A stretch of 64,000 nt of DNA from Canna indica (GCA_034359265.1 CP136891.1:84090001-84154000), one strand, 5' to 3'; positions 33,084-45,750 are shown, counted from the first letter of the stretch. Program-made: numbers and translations. Notes: generated by a model not told the origin, from the sequence alone.

Positions 33084-34990
33084 AGTCACACAGGACCAGG
33101 AGACGTGCAGGACCATAATACCCTAACTTAAGACAAGAACATTTTATCAATTTGAATGTTAAAGTCATGCTTCATTCACTAATGCAAATTACAAAGTCTT
33201 TCAAATGGTGATAACCAATCATGACATGCCCCTCCTAGGGTCATTGCCCATCAAGGCGAATATCATTTAGGAGAGTGCACACCAAAAACAACAATAAAAC
33301 TCAATGACCAAAGGATCAACTAAATGTACACTTGTAGTGGAAACAATTATAGTATATAAGAAAGGGTTAATGTAGAAGAAGATACGTCGTTGAAACACTA
33401 GTGATAGTAAATAGTGTCAGAGCACACATCCTCTTCTCTAGTCTTCTATATCTACTACCTCATACCTACAACAATGAAATAAGCATAACACTGAGAAAGA
33501 ATATGTCAATATGCCAAACACTAAAATAAGCACAATACTAATGATGCACTATCATTTATGCGTACTAAGTCAAACTCAACCTACTTATTAACTCATGCAA
33601 ATAGGCATCATAATATAACTATAATTGTGTATTTAAGGATCAAACACCAAATCATAGAATGGACTCCGTCGTACAACTCAAGGCATTAACACCATGCACA
33701 CCAAAGATAGCTCGTAGACACGATGCATGTGTTCCCACATCGTTGCACATCAAGAACTCCCGTGGATAACTAGTTTTCCCGCCCAAGAACTTCTTAAGGT
33801 TCAATAAGTTGCAAATTGTTCCCATTAGTAGCCCAAAGGCCGCAGGTAGATAAATACAATAGTATGATAATATCAAAATTATTTAATGCCTTCAATTAAA
33901 GAGTTTTGCATTAACCTACTTGTGCCCCTTAGCCTTTGTGATATTGGTAGGGCATTGCAGTTAATTGAACCCAAAGGAGTTCTAGGGCGGGGACACCAAC
34001 GATTAAAGGATGTGCTACGGCGTAGAGGCACAAGCATTGATCCATCAACAAATCTGCTCATTGGATAGCAAATTGGGCTCGAACCCAAAAACACTATTTA
34101 ATTTGGGCCACTGTTTGACCTCTTGATCTGAATCTTATTTTGGATGCTGACATTTTGCTTCCCACTTAAGGAGTAATAAAGTAGTTTCTATTTTTCTGCT
34201 AAGAAAAAAGAAGAAGAACACAACTAGAGCAGAAGGAAGTAATTACAGAATAATTAAATTATTACTCCAAAATTAAAAAGATCCCATGAATAATTTGCTC
34301 TGCAATAATTCCTAAACTTATTTCCTTATTGAACATGTCAGGCATTAATTAATGCATTGGAGACTTGGCCCATGGGTAATTGGGTAAAATAAGTATCCAA
34401 ATCAGTAGGTTGCAAATTTGGAAATTTTGACCCAATTTTCCTCTTCCAAAATATGATTTTGAGATATTCATGTTAATTAATTACAGTAGTTGGTGTTTCC
34501 AATATTACTACATGACATCCATTATTTATGTTTTGGTCCCTCCCTCCATGACTAAGTACCAGGCCATTAAGTAATAACAAAAAGTCAAAAATTAGAGCAG
34601 AATAATGGAAAAGTACCCATGAACAAAAATTACCCTATTTATTATTAATTACTTCAACGAATATTCTTGATCACTTTATTTTTTATTAATTATTTCCTAT
34701 TTAATTATAATATATCAGATTCTCCAATTTTATTTTTAAGATTTACTTGAGAGTTTTTTATTTTAATGTTCAAGGAATATTCTTGATTAGTTTATTTTTG
34801 ACTATGTATATCATTTTTATAATTTTAAAATTTTGACTAGATATCATTTCCATAATTGTAGAGTATCTTCTAAGTAATCCAAAAACTAGAAGGTAATAAA
34901 ACATTAGGATATCCAATTTTGTAAATAAATAAAAATATTATATAATATTTCATTCATTAATTCAAACCAACATTAACCTTTATATTGATC
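33084..34990. other. Duplicated upstream region of LEA14-like gene 4 with LINE tail
   Basis: Collinear with 24601-26177. The LINE tail (about 34040-34210, plus strand) reads NKSAHWIANWARTQKHYLIW and ends in an A-rich stretch. No gene otherwise; 34350-34480 is extra sequence relative to block I. Confidence 0.55.
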
Positions 34991-34998
34991 TATAAAAA
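34991..34998 (+). promoter_or_regulatory. TATA box of LEA14-like gene 4
   Basis: TATAAAAA, 76 bp before the ATG, in the same context as gene 2. Confidence 0.7.
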
Positions 34999-35066
34999 GA
35001 CACATTGTCGTACCATACCACATAACAATTGAATCTTGTGTGTCTTACTTAATAAACATACAAAGT

Positions 35067-35686
35067 ATGTCTCGTCTTTTCTTCTTCTTCTTCTTCTTCT
35101 TCTCTCTCGCATTCTCTTCCTCTCTTGCTCGCCTCATAACTGAGGAGCCCACGGTTGAGACTCTTTCTATTCCATATTTCACAGTCGAGCAAGTGACACT
35201 TAAAGGTCTCCATGATCACATGGTTGAGTTGGGCAGCAAATTGTCTTTTCACAACCCCGTCAATTTCAACATTCCCTTTGCCAGTATCACCTATGAGTTG
35301 AGAAGCGGCAATAGGTAAGACTTTATTATCAACAACAAGAACAAAATATGTGAATATAATTTTATGTTTAAAAAGTTCATGTAGTTGAACTCAAATAATT
35401 TCAACGCTAATGGTGTAGGCTAATAGTCGAGGGTGCGGTCAATGATCCGGGTTTCCTACCTGCAAATGCTGATACACAAGTGTACTTGTCTATGAATGTG
35501 CCATATACTTTCCTTCTCAGATTGTTGAGGGACATTGCGATACATTTCGGTAAACTTGACTATACGCTTACTGGGACAGTGGCTATGGATGTGCCTGTTG
35601 TTGGAAGAGTCAACGTGCCAATTTTTTATAAAGGACGCATAAACCTTTGGAAAATTATCCGCCCCGAGGAAGCAAACATGCATTAA
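35067..35686 (+). CDS. LEA14-like protein 4, with signal peptide
   Basis: Exons 35067-35314 and 35419-35686 give 171 residues. The leader MSRLFFFFFFFFSLAFSSSL is one Phe longer than in gene 2, from a TTC microsatellite. The mature part differs from gene 2 by only a few residues in exon 1 (LSIPY, LHDHMVELG) and by none in exon 2. Key LEA_2 segments are the same: SFHNPVNFNIPF, VEGAVNDPGF, VPYTFLLRLLRDI, VVGRVNVPI. About 1.5 kb of upstream sequence is shared with gene 2, so the two probably have the same expression pattern. The 3' flank is replaced by a solo LTR from 36094. Confidence 0.88.
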
Positions 35687-36093
35687 GATATGTTTCATTA
35701 GATCTATATTTCCCTTCCTATATATGTTGTCCCGTTCACATTTTCAGCATGAACAATAAGATTTGTATGTATCAATTGAGCACTAGCCTCGGTACATACA
35801 ATAATGATGAGAGATATGTTCTTTGCTAAGCAAGGATAAGTGTTTGTAAATTGACTCTCATTGTACTTTAATAAAATTATCTTCTAGCTCGGCCGTTTTA
35901 ATATGAAATTAATTTTTATATTGTTGTAGTATTTTTTTCTAATAAATTCAATGATAAATTTTGGCCTTTAGAGAAAGTTTACGGAAGAAAAAAAAAAGCA
36001 TTTTGTTTGAAAATATTATCCATCCTACTTCCCTTACATGAGAGGGATCAATCTTATCTCAATCCTCCATGCATGGTGAAGGAGGAGATATGA

Positions 36094-38803
36094 TGTAATA
36101 CCTGTGATTTTTTTTAATTGATTTATTTTTGCTTCAGCGGGGAAGCCGAGATGCGTGTCGGAGCGGGCTGAGTAAGTCGCTGAAGGCCGCGATTAAGGGT
36201 ATGACCCTTATGCGCGAGTAAGATATATTATTTATTTAAGTCGAGATGGAAAGTTGGGTTCGAGTGGAGTTCGAGTCGAGTCTTGCGGTTCGATTGGAAC
36301 TCGATTTGGACGAGTATAGACCAGTTAAAAGGGGTTCACTTGAGTCAAGGACAGAAAGATAATTTAAAAAAAATAAAAATAAAAAGAGGGATGAACAGTG
36401 GGTGACGTACGAATCTAGGGAGAACCACACACCGCCCGAGATGGGGAGGAGGAGGCGCCACCTCTTTTGTCGGAGTTAGTCGCCGTTGGTTGCCGTTGTC
36501 GTGAGGCGTCGTCGCCATCTTAATTCTTAGTTCCTATTTTCTTCTTCTCGAAGGTGAGTGGTTTAACCCTAGTTTTGTAGAAACTTCCGAAAGAGAGAAA
36601 TTGCTGAGAATTCTTTTCGCGCACCATTCTGCGTTTGATTTCCCTTGTAACGATGTTGATCATTTGGAGAGGAAGATGGATGGAAATCCTCAGCAATTAA
36701 AACAGAAGTGGTGGAGCGCTTGCTGTATTGGGCATTATGTGCCGTATATATGTCCGCTAGGGCATATTTCTCATTCTTTGGTTAAAGTTGACCCTTCTTG
36801 GATTTACACGTGTCATTAATCTACTAGTTTCCAGGTGCCACTTTTGTCATTTACCTTCTGTTCATGGGTTCACTTGACATGAATATACAAGTTGGTTTAG
36901 GTGCTTAATTGTTATCTTTTGCAACCAGATTCAATATTGCAGCCTTCATGAAGTATAGCTCTATCTGCTTGTTGGTACTGATCCTCTCATTGATATTGAC
37001 ATAAAAAAATAATGTTTTCCTAGTGTATTGATACTGATCAAATATCAACTTGTGAGAAAATAATTAGATTAAGATGAATTGGCCTAAATAACTTTAGTTC
37101 TTGATTATGTTATCTTTTTAGGAAAAGATGTCAGAACATGACAACATATTTTGTAATTTATGCTTAACACCATAAGACATTGGCTCTCTATAACAGTATG
37201 GAAATATATAATATGGCTCTAAGAACCTTAAGGAATAGAGGAGGGCAGATGCTATGAATATTAAAGACTGACCCTACACTTTAGGGTCTACCCCTAGAAA
37301 CCGGTTTAATGGGTTAAGGGAAACCTTCGGTTTGCTTGTTTTGGTGTGTAGATCAAGGTAGGATTTCAATCTATAAAAACAGCAGATATTTGTGGAATAA
37401 ATAGTATGAAAAATATGTTTTAATGATAGAGGCGCATCATGGGAGTATAGGCCGACCCTTACGATTTTGAGTCCTGGTTTCGGGGAAATTTCGTGTAATA
37501 CTTTAACTCTAGAATTGAGCATGGACAATCTTAGAATTGAGTGTTTATTTCAGTTTGATATTATCCAAATTATTTAGTGATATATTTCAGATCTATTGCA
37601 TAATTAATTTCAGTCTAAGGTGTGATTTAGTTTGATCATAAATTGCATGCTATTAGTTTGACTAATACTTCGACATGATAGATATATCATTGTGGTGAAT
37701 AAAATTGTAGTGTACCGTGGTACACTTAATAATGGTTACATTGGATGGAATGGTTGGTTACACCACTAAGAGATCAGAGCCCGAGGTAGGGCCAATTTAG
37801 GGACGTGCGTGCGCATACTCGAGTCTGACAGCAAGGACTATAATAGTCATATGAGATTTGGTTTTGACTAAGGCATATGTTTATTTATGTTTGTTGTTAT
37901 TTATCTTGGTTATGGATGTGTTTGTGCTTGTGCTTGTGTTTGAGACTGGAGTACGGCCAGGCATATCAGTTGGTGGTTTATGGACTGGGAAAATGCGTCA
38001 ATGAACCACACTGACGACAATCCTAGAGTGGCATTTGATTGGAGGGTCTTTCCCAACCACTGGAGGTTACCTAAGGCTAGAGGGTCTTCCTAGCTCAAGG
38101 AACCAAGGGCGGCAAGCTCGCTAGGCGTGTCCTAGTGACCGAACCGTATTCTTTGTACTCATGCATGCTCTTGCTTGTATGTGGATAAATTAGGTGCATT
38201 TGCACAAGGTGATTGTGATAATTTGGATTTTTCTTATCTCATTAATTATATGGATGCAAATTATTGGAAATGTTAATTTTATGATAGTATGAATCTATTC
38301 CCGTATGGATTACATGGACATATATTTATCTGATTAATTATGAACATATATATGATAATTGGTTTTATGTAGACTATGGTATGACTTGGATTGATGACTT
38401 AGAGATGGCTCGGGAATGAGCCACTCACTGAGTTCTATATGAATACACACTCTTTTTGTTGTTGTGTTTTTCTTGTAGCTCTAGATGAGTAGAGGTACTG
38501 ATGCACATACGTGGCGCGACTGTGGTGGCGAGCTCAAGCAGCAGATCTCGTGACGCGTCGGGTCGTAATCGAGTCTTAGGATCGAGTTTGATTATGCATT
38601 TTGTTTTATTCTGGATGTGGAACCGGAGTGTTTATTCATTTGGTGTCTCGGTATTATTCTTGGAGTTGTTCATTTACTTATACTCATTTGGTATCTGCAT
38701 GGTTGTCATTTTATTCCGCATTGGAATGCATGGGTTGGTAGGCTTCGGAGTATGGACGTGTACTCTGGTCGGTCACGTGACCCTGGATTCATGGGACGTG
38801 ACA
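36094..38803 (+). repeat. Solo LTR of a Tekay-like gypsy element, 2.7 kb
   Basis: Starts TGTAATACCTGTG and ends GGGACGTGACA. Internal stretches (for example around 38030-38150, gaccgaaccg and aagctcgctagg) match the reverse complement of the LTR at 4786-7167, so it belongs to a related family in the opposite orientation. Flanks (tatga, taaag) do not form a target duplication. Compared with the gene 2 unit about 135 bp of flank (27274-27409) is missing, so a deletion accompanied or followed insertion. Short frames at 36601-36819 and 38501-38806 have no recognisable relatives. Confidence 0.75.
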
Positions 38804-38840
38804 TAAAGTAACTCTACATGATTTGTGGTTTTATAGTGTC

Positions 38841-39284
38841 TAGACCTAGCAATTTGTATCGTGACGGCTTCGAACAGACTGTGCCTAACAAAGCCCGACC
38901 CGATAATAGTTCAAGCTTGGGACCTCAGGCCCAACACGACACGACGAAAAAATGGGCTGACACAACAAATGGCTCGTTAGCATGATAACGAAAAGAAAAA
39001 AATTAATTAAATCATAATACATCGGCCCAATATCCTGATGGCTTGAATCCCAGCCTGCACATAAGAGGTATAAAAGATGCAACCGGAGAGTATAGGAAAT
39101 TAGTGTTTAACAAACTTTCAAAATAAAAGTAGGAGAGTATAGTGAAATTAGTCTTTAACAAACTTATAAGGAAGAGATAGGGAAAGTATATTTAACTTGT
39201 AATTAAATCTTTTTACTTATTTACCTAACATTATCTTGCAAGATTGAAGATTAACTTCACAAATATTAATCAACATAAACCTAT
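38841..39284. mobile_element. hAT-type MITE, truncated copy
   Basis: Begins TAGACCTAGCAATTTG after ttttatagtg, the same insertion point as the element at 27441. The right part is lost at about 39284, where CACTA sequence starts. Confidence 0.75.
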
Positions 39285-39463
39285 TCTCGGCGCCGGTTTT
39301 CAAAAACCGACGCCTTTTGGGTGCTAATTTCGGCCATTTTCACCCTTGGTTATTTCCCCTCAAATCGATCTTTTTGGGGGCGCCTAAATTCATATTTAGA
39401 CCCACAAAAATGAGTCTGTTTCTCAATTAAGAAAGGTCGGTATCACTTTAATTTGTTGTAGTG
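39285..39463. mobile_element. CACTA 3' end fragment
   Basis: Ends ctttaatttgttgtagtg. It aligns with the last 180 bp of the element at 23466-24483 (ttttcaaaaaccgacgcctt, tcaaatcgat, gcgcctaaattcatattta). No left end is present. Confidence 0.75.
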
Positions 39464-39582
39464 CAACGAAAACAACACATAGTTCTCGAATAAGCGGTTC
39501 AGGGAATTCTACTCGAACCTCAACATCCAAGAGCTCTTCTCTTCAATAAAGCACCCGCAAACCAATGACCTATATTCATCGG

Positions 39583-39740
39583 CATCCTTATTTTCTTCTC
39601 TTTATCATAATGTTTACACATGGCCTATATAAGGTTTAGCTAAGATTTTATTTGAACCAATATAATTTATAAATACATTTCATGCTTCCTAAATTAACTC
39701 CAAATGATTAGTGGTTTTAAAGTGCCTTCATACACTAATT
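39583..39740 (+). pseudogene. Orphan LEA 3' flank relic
   Basis: Sequence catccttattttcttctctt through aaggtttagctaagatttta to gattagtggttttaaagtgc is the conserved 3' flank of the LEA units. No exon is found upstream, where CACTA and MITE fragments lie. It marks a lost gene copy or a rearranged unit. Confidence 0.6.
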
Positions 39741-39939
39741 ATCCCTTCACAAGTTATTTAGGAAGTCGAATGACACCTTGATGGACAAGTTCACTTTCAT
39801 ATTAGTGTTCGTCACCAATGAACAAAGATTGTCTACCACATTCTACCCAATTATCCTACTTTCGTTAGCATTAAAATTATTTGAATTTAGATTGATGTAT
39901 TTTTAATATTTTAATAAATAAATATATCTATAAAACTTC

Positions 39940-41090
39940 CTTTTGTTGCTTCTAATAGAGTCTTACTTTTTAGCGCTCTTCTACTATTACCGGCGACGCC
40001 TCCCGGGAACATTTACTCTCTTCGCAACACATATGTCTACTTACTATCTCAACACCAAATGTTCTCTAGTCTCACTTTCTATGGCTCAGGCCTTATTCCT
40101 AGATACACTTTCACCTCTTGGCTAGCTTTCGGGATGTGACTTCCAACATATGAGGAAAGCAAGAGCCAAATATTTATCACCTTTGTAGACATGAAAAATG
40201 AAAGGATCAATAAACTCTTCTTCCAATGTGATTTCTTACATGTTGTATGGCGAAATGTCCTACAATCATATTATTGATATGACCCCTTCAAGCAAGGCCG
40301 GCTCTATCCTTTGGCCAAAAAGGCCATTGCCTTAGGCCCCCAGAATTTTAGGCCTCCAAGTACTTAGATCAACGATTGAATATTATATTTATTTTATTAT
40401 AAATTAAGATCTCAAATAAGTCATTTAATCTTTTATAATCATCTTTATCTCATTTTCATTAATTAATCCATTATTATTTTATCAATTTCTCATTTTTTTA
40501 TATATTTTCTCTCGATCAATCTAATTTTTTACTCATTTTTTCGTAATACCTCATTACTTAATTCGTTTCGGTTTCGGTTCCGGATACTCGATGTGTTGAA
40601 CCTAGAACCAAAATCGATTTTAAAATGTTCCTTAAGTTTTATCCCGACCCTACCCGAATTTAATTCGGGTCTACCCGCAACCTACCCGATCGAGTAGGTT
40701 CCAACCGGTTCTGAGTCAACTCGATACTCATGCACATCCCTAATATATACAAATCTTTAATTAAGTGACAACGCTCATGCGGTCCAAGGACGATCCATCC
40801 ATTAGGCCCAAAAGGCCTCATCTTAAAATTTCGCTTTAGGCCACAATATCTCTTGAGCCACCCCTGCCTTCAAGTATCTTCGGGTCCATCGACATGAAGT
40901 GGGTATTACAGCATTTTGACAACTGCATACTACTTCGATTTTATCATCAAAACTTTTACAAAGAATGTCCACGCACACTAGTGAAAACCTTTACCAACGG
41001 TTTACAATTATTTTAGTTTGTGTCAACTAGCAATCTTGAAAAGTTAAAGATTTTCATTCAATTTTTCTTATGCAATTTTGTGTTTCTAAA
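39940..41090 (+). pseudogene. LINE fragment (zf-RVT region) split by a hAT element
   Basis: Plus-strand frames, with shifts, read IPRYTFTSWLAFG and later NERINKLFFQCDFLHVVWRN, typical of the zinc-binding domain of plant LINEs. A hAT element (40293-40866) interrupts it. The continuation after 40874 (gtatcttcgggtccatcgac) has no clear domain. Confidence 0.65.
40293..40866. mobile_element. Non-autonomous hAT element, 574 bp
   Basis: Flanked by the perfect 8-bp target duplication CCTTCAAG (40285-40292 and 40867-40874). Ends CAAGGCCGGCTC and GAGCCACCCCTG. The interior contains taggccccca-type sequence, and 40560-40745 is rich in ggttccg and cccgac motifs that may be a further nested MITE (cacatccctaata). 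Confidence 0.8.
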
Positions 41091-41145
41091 ACCTTGGATT
41101 GTGTTTGGTTAAATGGATGGGAGATAAAATACTATTCCTAATGCC

Positions 41146-41691
41146 TAGGACTGAGCATCGGGTGGATCGGGTCAATACTCGACCCGACCCGATCGGGTAT
41201 TAACCCAAAAATTTCAAAAAATTTATACCCGACCTGATCCGAATTTTTAATCGAGGTCCGACCCGAATAACCCGAAAAAATCAGGCACCGACCCGATTAA
41301 CCCGAATAACCCGAATTCAGTTTAGAAAAATAAAAAAAATAAAATTCATCTTGAAAATGGTGATAAAAAATATGAACAATTGTATTAAAATTAAAACTCA
41401 AGTACGACTTGAACTCAAGACCTCCTAAACTTTATCTCCACCCTTTTAACTACAAAGTCAATGTTATCTTTTATCAATACATGCAACATATATATGTATT
41501 TAACTAAACATCGGGTCGGGTCAGGTTAAATAGGGTTTTCACCCGAACCCGACCCGACCCAAAATAGTAAATGAAATTTTTAAAAATGTGACCTGACCCG
41601 ATATACCCGAATAACCCGACCCGACCCGAAATGAATTTTCGAGTTAGTTTTTTCGAGTTTTTCGAGTTGGATCGAGTTTTGCTCAGCCCTA
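41146..41691. mobile_element. hAT-type MITE, 546 bp
   Basis: Perfect 8-bp target duplication CTAATGCC (41138-41145 and 41692-41699). Terminal inverted repeats TAGGACTGAGCA and TGCTCAGCCCTA. Subterminal tracts of cccgacccgac and gggtcgggt. No coding capacity. Confidence 0.88.
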
Positions 41692-41699
41692 CTAATGCC

Positions 41700-42969
41700 C
41701 CACTTATCGTTTGGATGAAAAATATTATTTCTTACCTCAATCTAAGGAATAGTACTCACTATCTATTCCTTATAATATTTTTTAATATTATCATTTAATA
41801 TTTATAATATTACGTAAGAATATAAAAGTTAAATTATTAAATTAATTTTAATACTTGAATATCTTAAATAGATAATATTATTCTATTATTAAATTATTTT
41901 AATAACTATTTTTTGAAAGTTTCGATTAATTTTTATGAAAATAAAATAAAAAATAATTTTTATTTTATATTAATTTATATTTTATTATATTGTTATGAAT
42001 TAGAATAAATTAGAATATAATTTATTAATTTATAGAATGATATTTTATTTATTTTCCTCTCAATTTATAGTCCATTCCTTATGTTAATCAATCAAAATAA
42101 TACTATTTTTTATCTATTTCTTATGTCAATCAAATAAAATAATACTACTTATTATCAATTTCATTTCTTATCTATTTATATTCCATAATTATGATTCATT
42201 TCATCCCACCAAACACACATTTGGTATTTTAAATGTCTTATTGCTACTTTTCTATTTTCAAATCCTATTATAAGAAAACTGTTTGACATTAAATGATTAC
42301 TCTGAATAAATTTAAAAAAAAATCCCATGAAAAATTTGCTCTGCATAGAATATATTAAATATATGTAGAATATTCGTTTTTGATATGCCATCGCAACCGT
42401 ACGTCCACCTGATTTAATCAACGTTAACCATTTCCTAATATTTTTTCTTTATTCGAGATGCCAATTGAAGCATTAATTAAATAAAGCTGTTGGTCTTTCC
42501 ATATATTAATGCATGACATTCATTATTTACATTTTAAAAAATTAAATTAATTCATGACATCCAAATATTAATGCATGGCATCCATTAAAACGAATATCCA
42601 AATATAAAATCAATTAGATCGCTTGAGTTTCAAATAATTATTTTTTCATTTTTAATGCTTTAATTTGTGTTTTTTTTTAACAAAAATGGAAATTTTATTA
42701 ATTAACCCTCAGGGAATAATTTGTGTATTTTTTGATTATATAAATTTTATTAGCTCAATGCACTAGAGTACAATAGATAATGATTTTGACAAGATATCAT
42801 TTTTATGATTGTAAATTTTTGACTATATATCATTTCTATAAATGTAGAGTATCGATTAATTAGGAAAGTAGAAGGTAATGAAACATTAGGATATCCAAAT
42901 TTGTAAATTAATAAAGACATTATATGATATTCTTTGGTTAATTCAAACCAACAATAACCTTTGTTGATG
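41700..42969. other. AT-rich intergenic and upstream region of LEA14-like gene 5
   Basis: Very AT-rich with no recognisable gene or element. From about 42540 it becomes similar to the upstream regions of genes 2 and 4 (gagtatcgattaattaggaa, gaaacattaggatatccaa). Confidence 0.5.
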
Positions 42970-42977
42970 TATAAAAA
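42970..42977 (+). promoter_or_regulatory. TATA box of LEA14-like gene 5
   Basis: TATAAAAA 77 bp before the ATG, in the context gtataaaaagacacattg. Confidence 0.7.
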
Positions 42978-43046
42978 GACACATTGTGGTTCATATTATT
43001 CACATAACAATATATTGAATCTTGTGTCTTAATAGACATAAAAGAT

Positions 43047-43663
43047 ATGTCTCGTCTCTTCTTCTTCCTTCTCTTCTCTCTCTTGTTCACTTTCTCTCTT
43101 GCTCGCCTCATAACCGAGGTTCCCACGGATGAGAGTACTCTTCCTATTCCACAAATCAAACTCGAGAAAGTGAGAATTAAAGGTGTCAACCGTGAATTTA
43201 TTAAGTTCGGCAGCAAAGTTTCTCTCCACAACCCCATCAATTTCAACATTCCCATCCCCGCGATCACTTATGAATTGGATAGCGCCAATAGGTACGTAAG
43301 ACTTTATTATATACAACAACAGAACAAATTATAAATATAATTCTCAATAGAAAAATCATGTAGCTGAACTCAAATAATTAATTATGATGCTAATGGTGTA
43401 GGCTAATAGTCGCGGGTGCGGTCAATGATCCGGGTTTCCTCGCTGCAAAAGCTGATACAGAGGTGGATGTGTCAATGAATGTGCCATATGATTTCCTTAT
43501 CAGATTGTGGAAGGACATTGGGGCAGATTTCGACCTTGACTATGGTTTTAGAGCAAATGTGACTATGGTCTTGCCTATTGCCGGAAGTGTTACTATCCCA
43601 GTTTCCTTTAATGGACAACTTAGTCTTTGGAGCATTATCCATCCCGAAGGGGTAGAAAATTAA
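43047..43663 (+). CDS. LEA14-like protein 5, with signal peptide
   Basis: Exons 43047-43291 and 43402-43663 give 168 residues. The donor is AG|GTACGT, and the acceptor GTGTAG|G is at the conserved place. The leader MSRLFFFLLFSLLFTFSLA is followed by the LEA_2/WHy domain: IPQIKLEKVRIKGVNREFIK, SLHNPINFNIPIPAITYEL, VAGAVNDPGF, VPYDFLIRLWKDIGADFDLD, LPIAGSVTIPVSFNGQ. The mature protein is intermediate between the gene 2/4/7 group and the gene 6 group. A protective role in or outside the secretory pathway is inferred from the family and leader. A decayed exon 2 end follows at about 43965-44065. Confidence 0.88.
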
Positions 43664-44296
43664 TTTGGATCCTTATTTCCTTTCCTATGATGTCGTGTTT
43701 ACATTTATAGCATGAACAATAAAATTTGTATGTATCAATCAAGCAAAAACCTAGCTCGATACATACAATGACAATGGGAGAGATGTCCTTTGCTAAGTAA
43801 ACATAAGTGTGTGTAAATTGACTCCCATTATTGTTTGACAAAATTATCTACTAGCTAAGTTGTTTTAATATGAAATTTATTTTTTACATTGTTGTATTGT
43901 TTTTTTCCTAATAAATTTAGTGATGAACATTGGCCTTTATGGAATGCCTTCGAAAAAAATATTTTTTATTTGAAATATTCACCACCAACTTTCCTTATAT
44001 GCAATAGATTGATCAAACTTATCTCAATCCTTCATGAGTTCATAATGAAGGAGGATATATGAATTAACGCACGATTCATTGACAACCTCATCTCCTTCTC
44101 TTTATCGTAGTGTTTGTGTATGAATAAAATAAGGTTTAACTATGATTTTAATTATATGAATCAATATAATCTATAAATACATTTCACGCTCTCTAATTAA
44201 ATTAACTCTACATTATCTGTGATTTTAAAGTGCCTTCATAAACTAAACATTTTATTATCAAATTAATTATCATTTTTATTAAATAAAATTATAACT

Positions 44297-44355
<59 letters not shown>

Positions 44356-44688
44356 TAATATAAAATTTAAAAAAGAAAAAAGAAAAAGAAAGGAGGTCAT
44401 AGACTCATAGTGTCGTTGCAACTGTGGTGACTTTTGAGACGCCCATTCATCGCAGTCGCAGAATCGTCCCAAAATAGCCATCAGAGATTGTATAATTTCT
44501 ATTAGCAAAGATCAATATATTTAGCTCCTATCATTATATAGTGTATAATGATACATTACTTGTTTAATTTGTGAATTATATATGATAATTTATCATTTAT
44601 ATGATTAATTTTATTTTTTTTCATGATTTTTAGAAGAGCATAACAAAGAAAATTTTATAAATGGAATGTGATTTTTTTAAATCCTATA
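43664..44688. other. 3' flank of gene 5, with (TA)n
   Basis: UTR-like sequence, a decayed exon 2 end (43965-44065) and the conserved tail (to about 44240), then a (TA)n microsatellite at 44301-44352 and a short stretch (44395-44490) with gtcgttgcaactgtggtgac that resembles decayed CACTA subterminal repeats. No gene. Confidence 0.5.
44301..44352. repeat. (TA)n microsatellite
   Basis: An uninterrupted run of TA dinucleotides, about 26 units. A second run lies at about 51398-51434. Confidence 0.95.
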
Positions 44689-45740
44689 AATGAACCAATT
44701 CCTAATATGCTTGGATCGCGGGCCCTTTGGAATCTTCTTTGGAAAATAAAATCCGCTCCCAAAGTTAAACTTTTTTGTTGGAAACTTCTCCACATGTGAC
44801 TTCCTACTCGAGCAAGGCTTCTGTACCTAAAAATCCTCGATTTTGACCTTGTCCATTTTGCCAAAACAATTCTGAAATAATTCAGCATGTTTTCTTTGAA
44901 TGTACTTTTGCTTTCACTATTTGGTATAACCTCTCCCTAATTAAAACGGGCCTCGATCTAGCAAATCGGGATAACTAGAGTCCTGATGATTGGTTATCAT
45001 GTTCCTCCTCCACTCGTGGAGTTGAGATGTTCAAGGTTTCTTTAATTGCTAACTCCTGTTGATTCATCTGGTACGCTAGGAACCATATGTTGTATGAGAC
45101 TAGGCAGCATACTCTTGTGAAATTGGTGACCCAGATCCTTGCTTTCACTCATGATTGCATGAGTGATCCTATGTCTGAGGGCAATTCTAGACAAAATAAT
45201 ATCTTGGTCAAATGGTCTCCCGCTACTCCAGACCTTTTAAAATTTAATTGTGATACCTCGTTTTTGGATTCCCATGGTGGATTGGGCTTTGTGTTAAGGA
45301 ATTCCGAAGGTATCTGCTTAAATGTTGAAGGTTTATTATGTGATGGAGAAAATATTCTTTACCTTGAAGCAATGGTTGTGAAATTTGCCCTACAATTTGC
45401 CGTGGTCAACGCAATTCCACCATTTACCATTGAAACCGATTCTAAGATTCCGGTTGATGTTATCAACAAGGAAACACCGGTGCCATGGATTGCATGTAAT
45501 ATTGTTGATGATCGATATCTTTCATTTAATATCTGGTTGTAATTTCTCTCGTATATCTTTTTGCTATCGATAGGCAAATGAAGCTGCCCATTGGGTAGCA
45601 AATCATGCTCGTGTAATTAAGGACAGTTGTGTTTGGTCCGATATTCGACCTCCGGAGTTGTATTACATTTTATCAGCAGATATTTTTGGACCTGGGTTAT
45701 CGAGGCATTAATAAAAGTTTCTAATTTTTGGTTTTAAAAA
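44689..45740 (+). mobile_element. 5'-truncated LINE with target duplication
   Basis: Flanked by the 10-bp direct repeat aaatcctata (44679-44688 and 45741-45750) and ending in ttttaaaaa. Contents in order: a decayed zf-RVT domain (LWKIKSAPKVKLFCWKLLH, with a stop and frameshift) and an RNase H domain open at 45087-45542 (KFNCDTSFLDSHGGLGFVLR, ETDSKIPVDVI), followed in another frame by NEAAHWVANHARV and IRPPELYYI. The RNase H Asp and Glu positions are partly kept. It is typical of plant L1-type LINEs, and too damaged to be active. Confidence 0.85.
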
Positions 45741-45750
45741 AAATCCTATA

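Noticed and set aside
38501..38806. Possible small membrane protein at the end of the 36094 LTR
   Set aside because: Starts without context, lies wholly in the LTR and has no recognisable relatives; hydrophobicity comes from T-rich sequence.
44263..44508. Frame with alternating Ile-Tyr run
   Set aside because: Translation of the (TA)n microsatellite.
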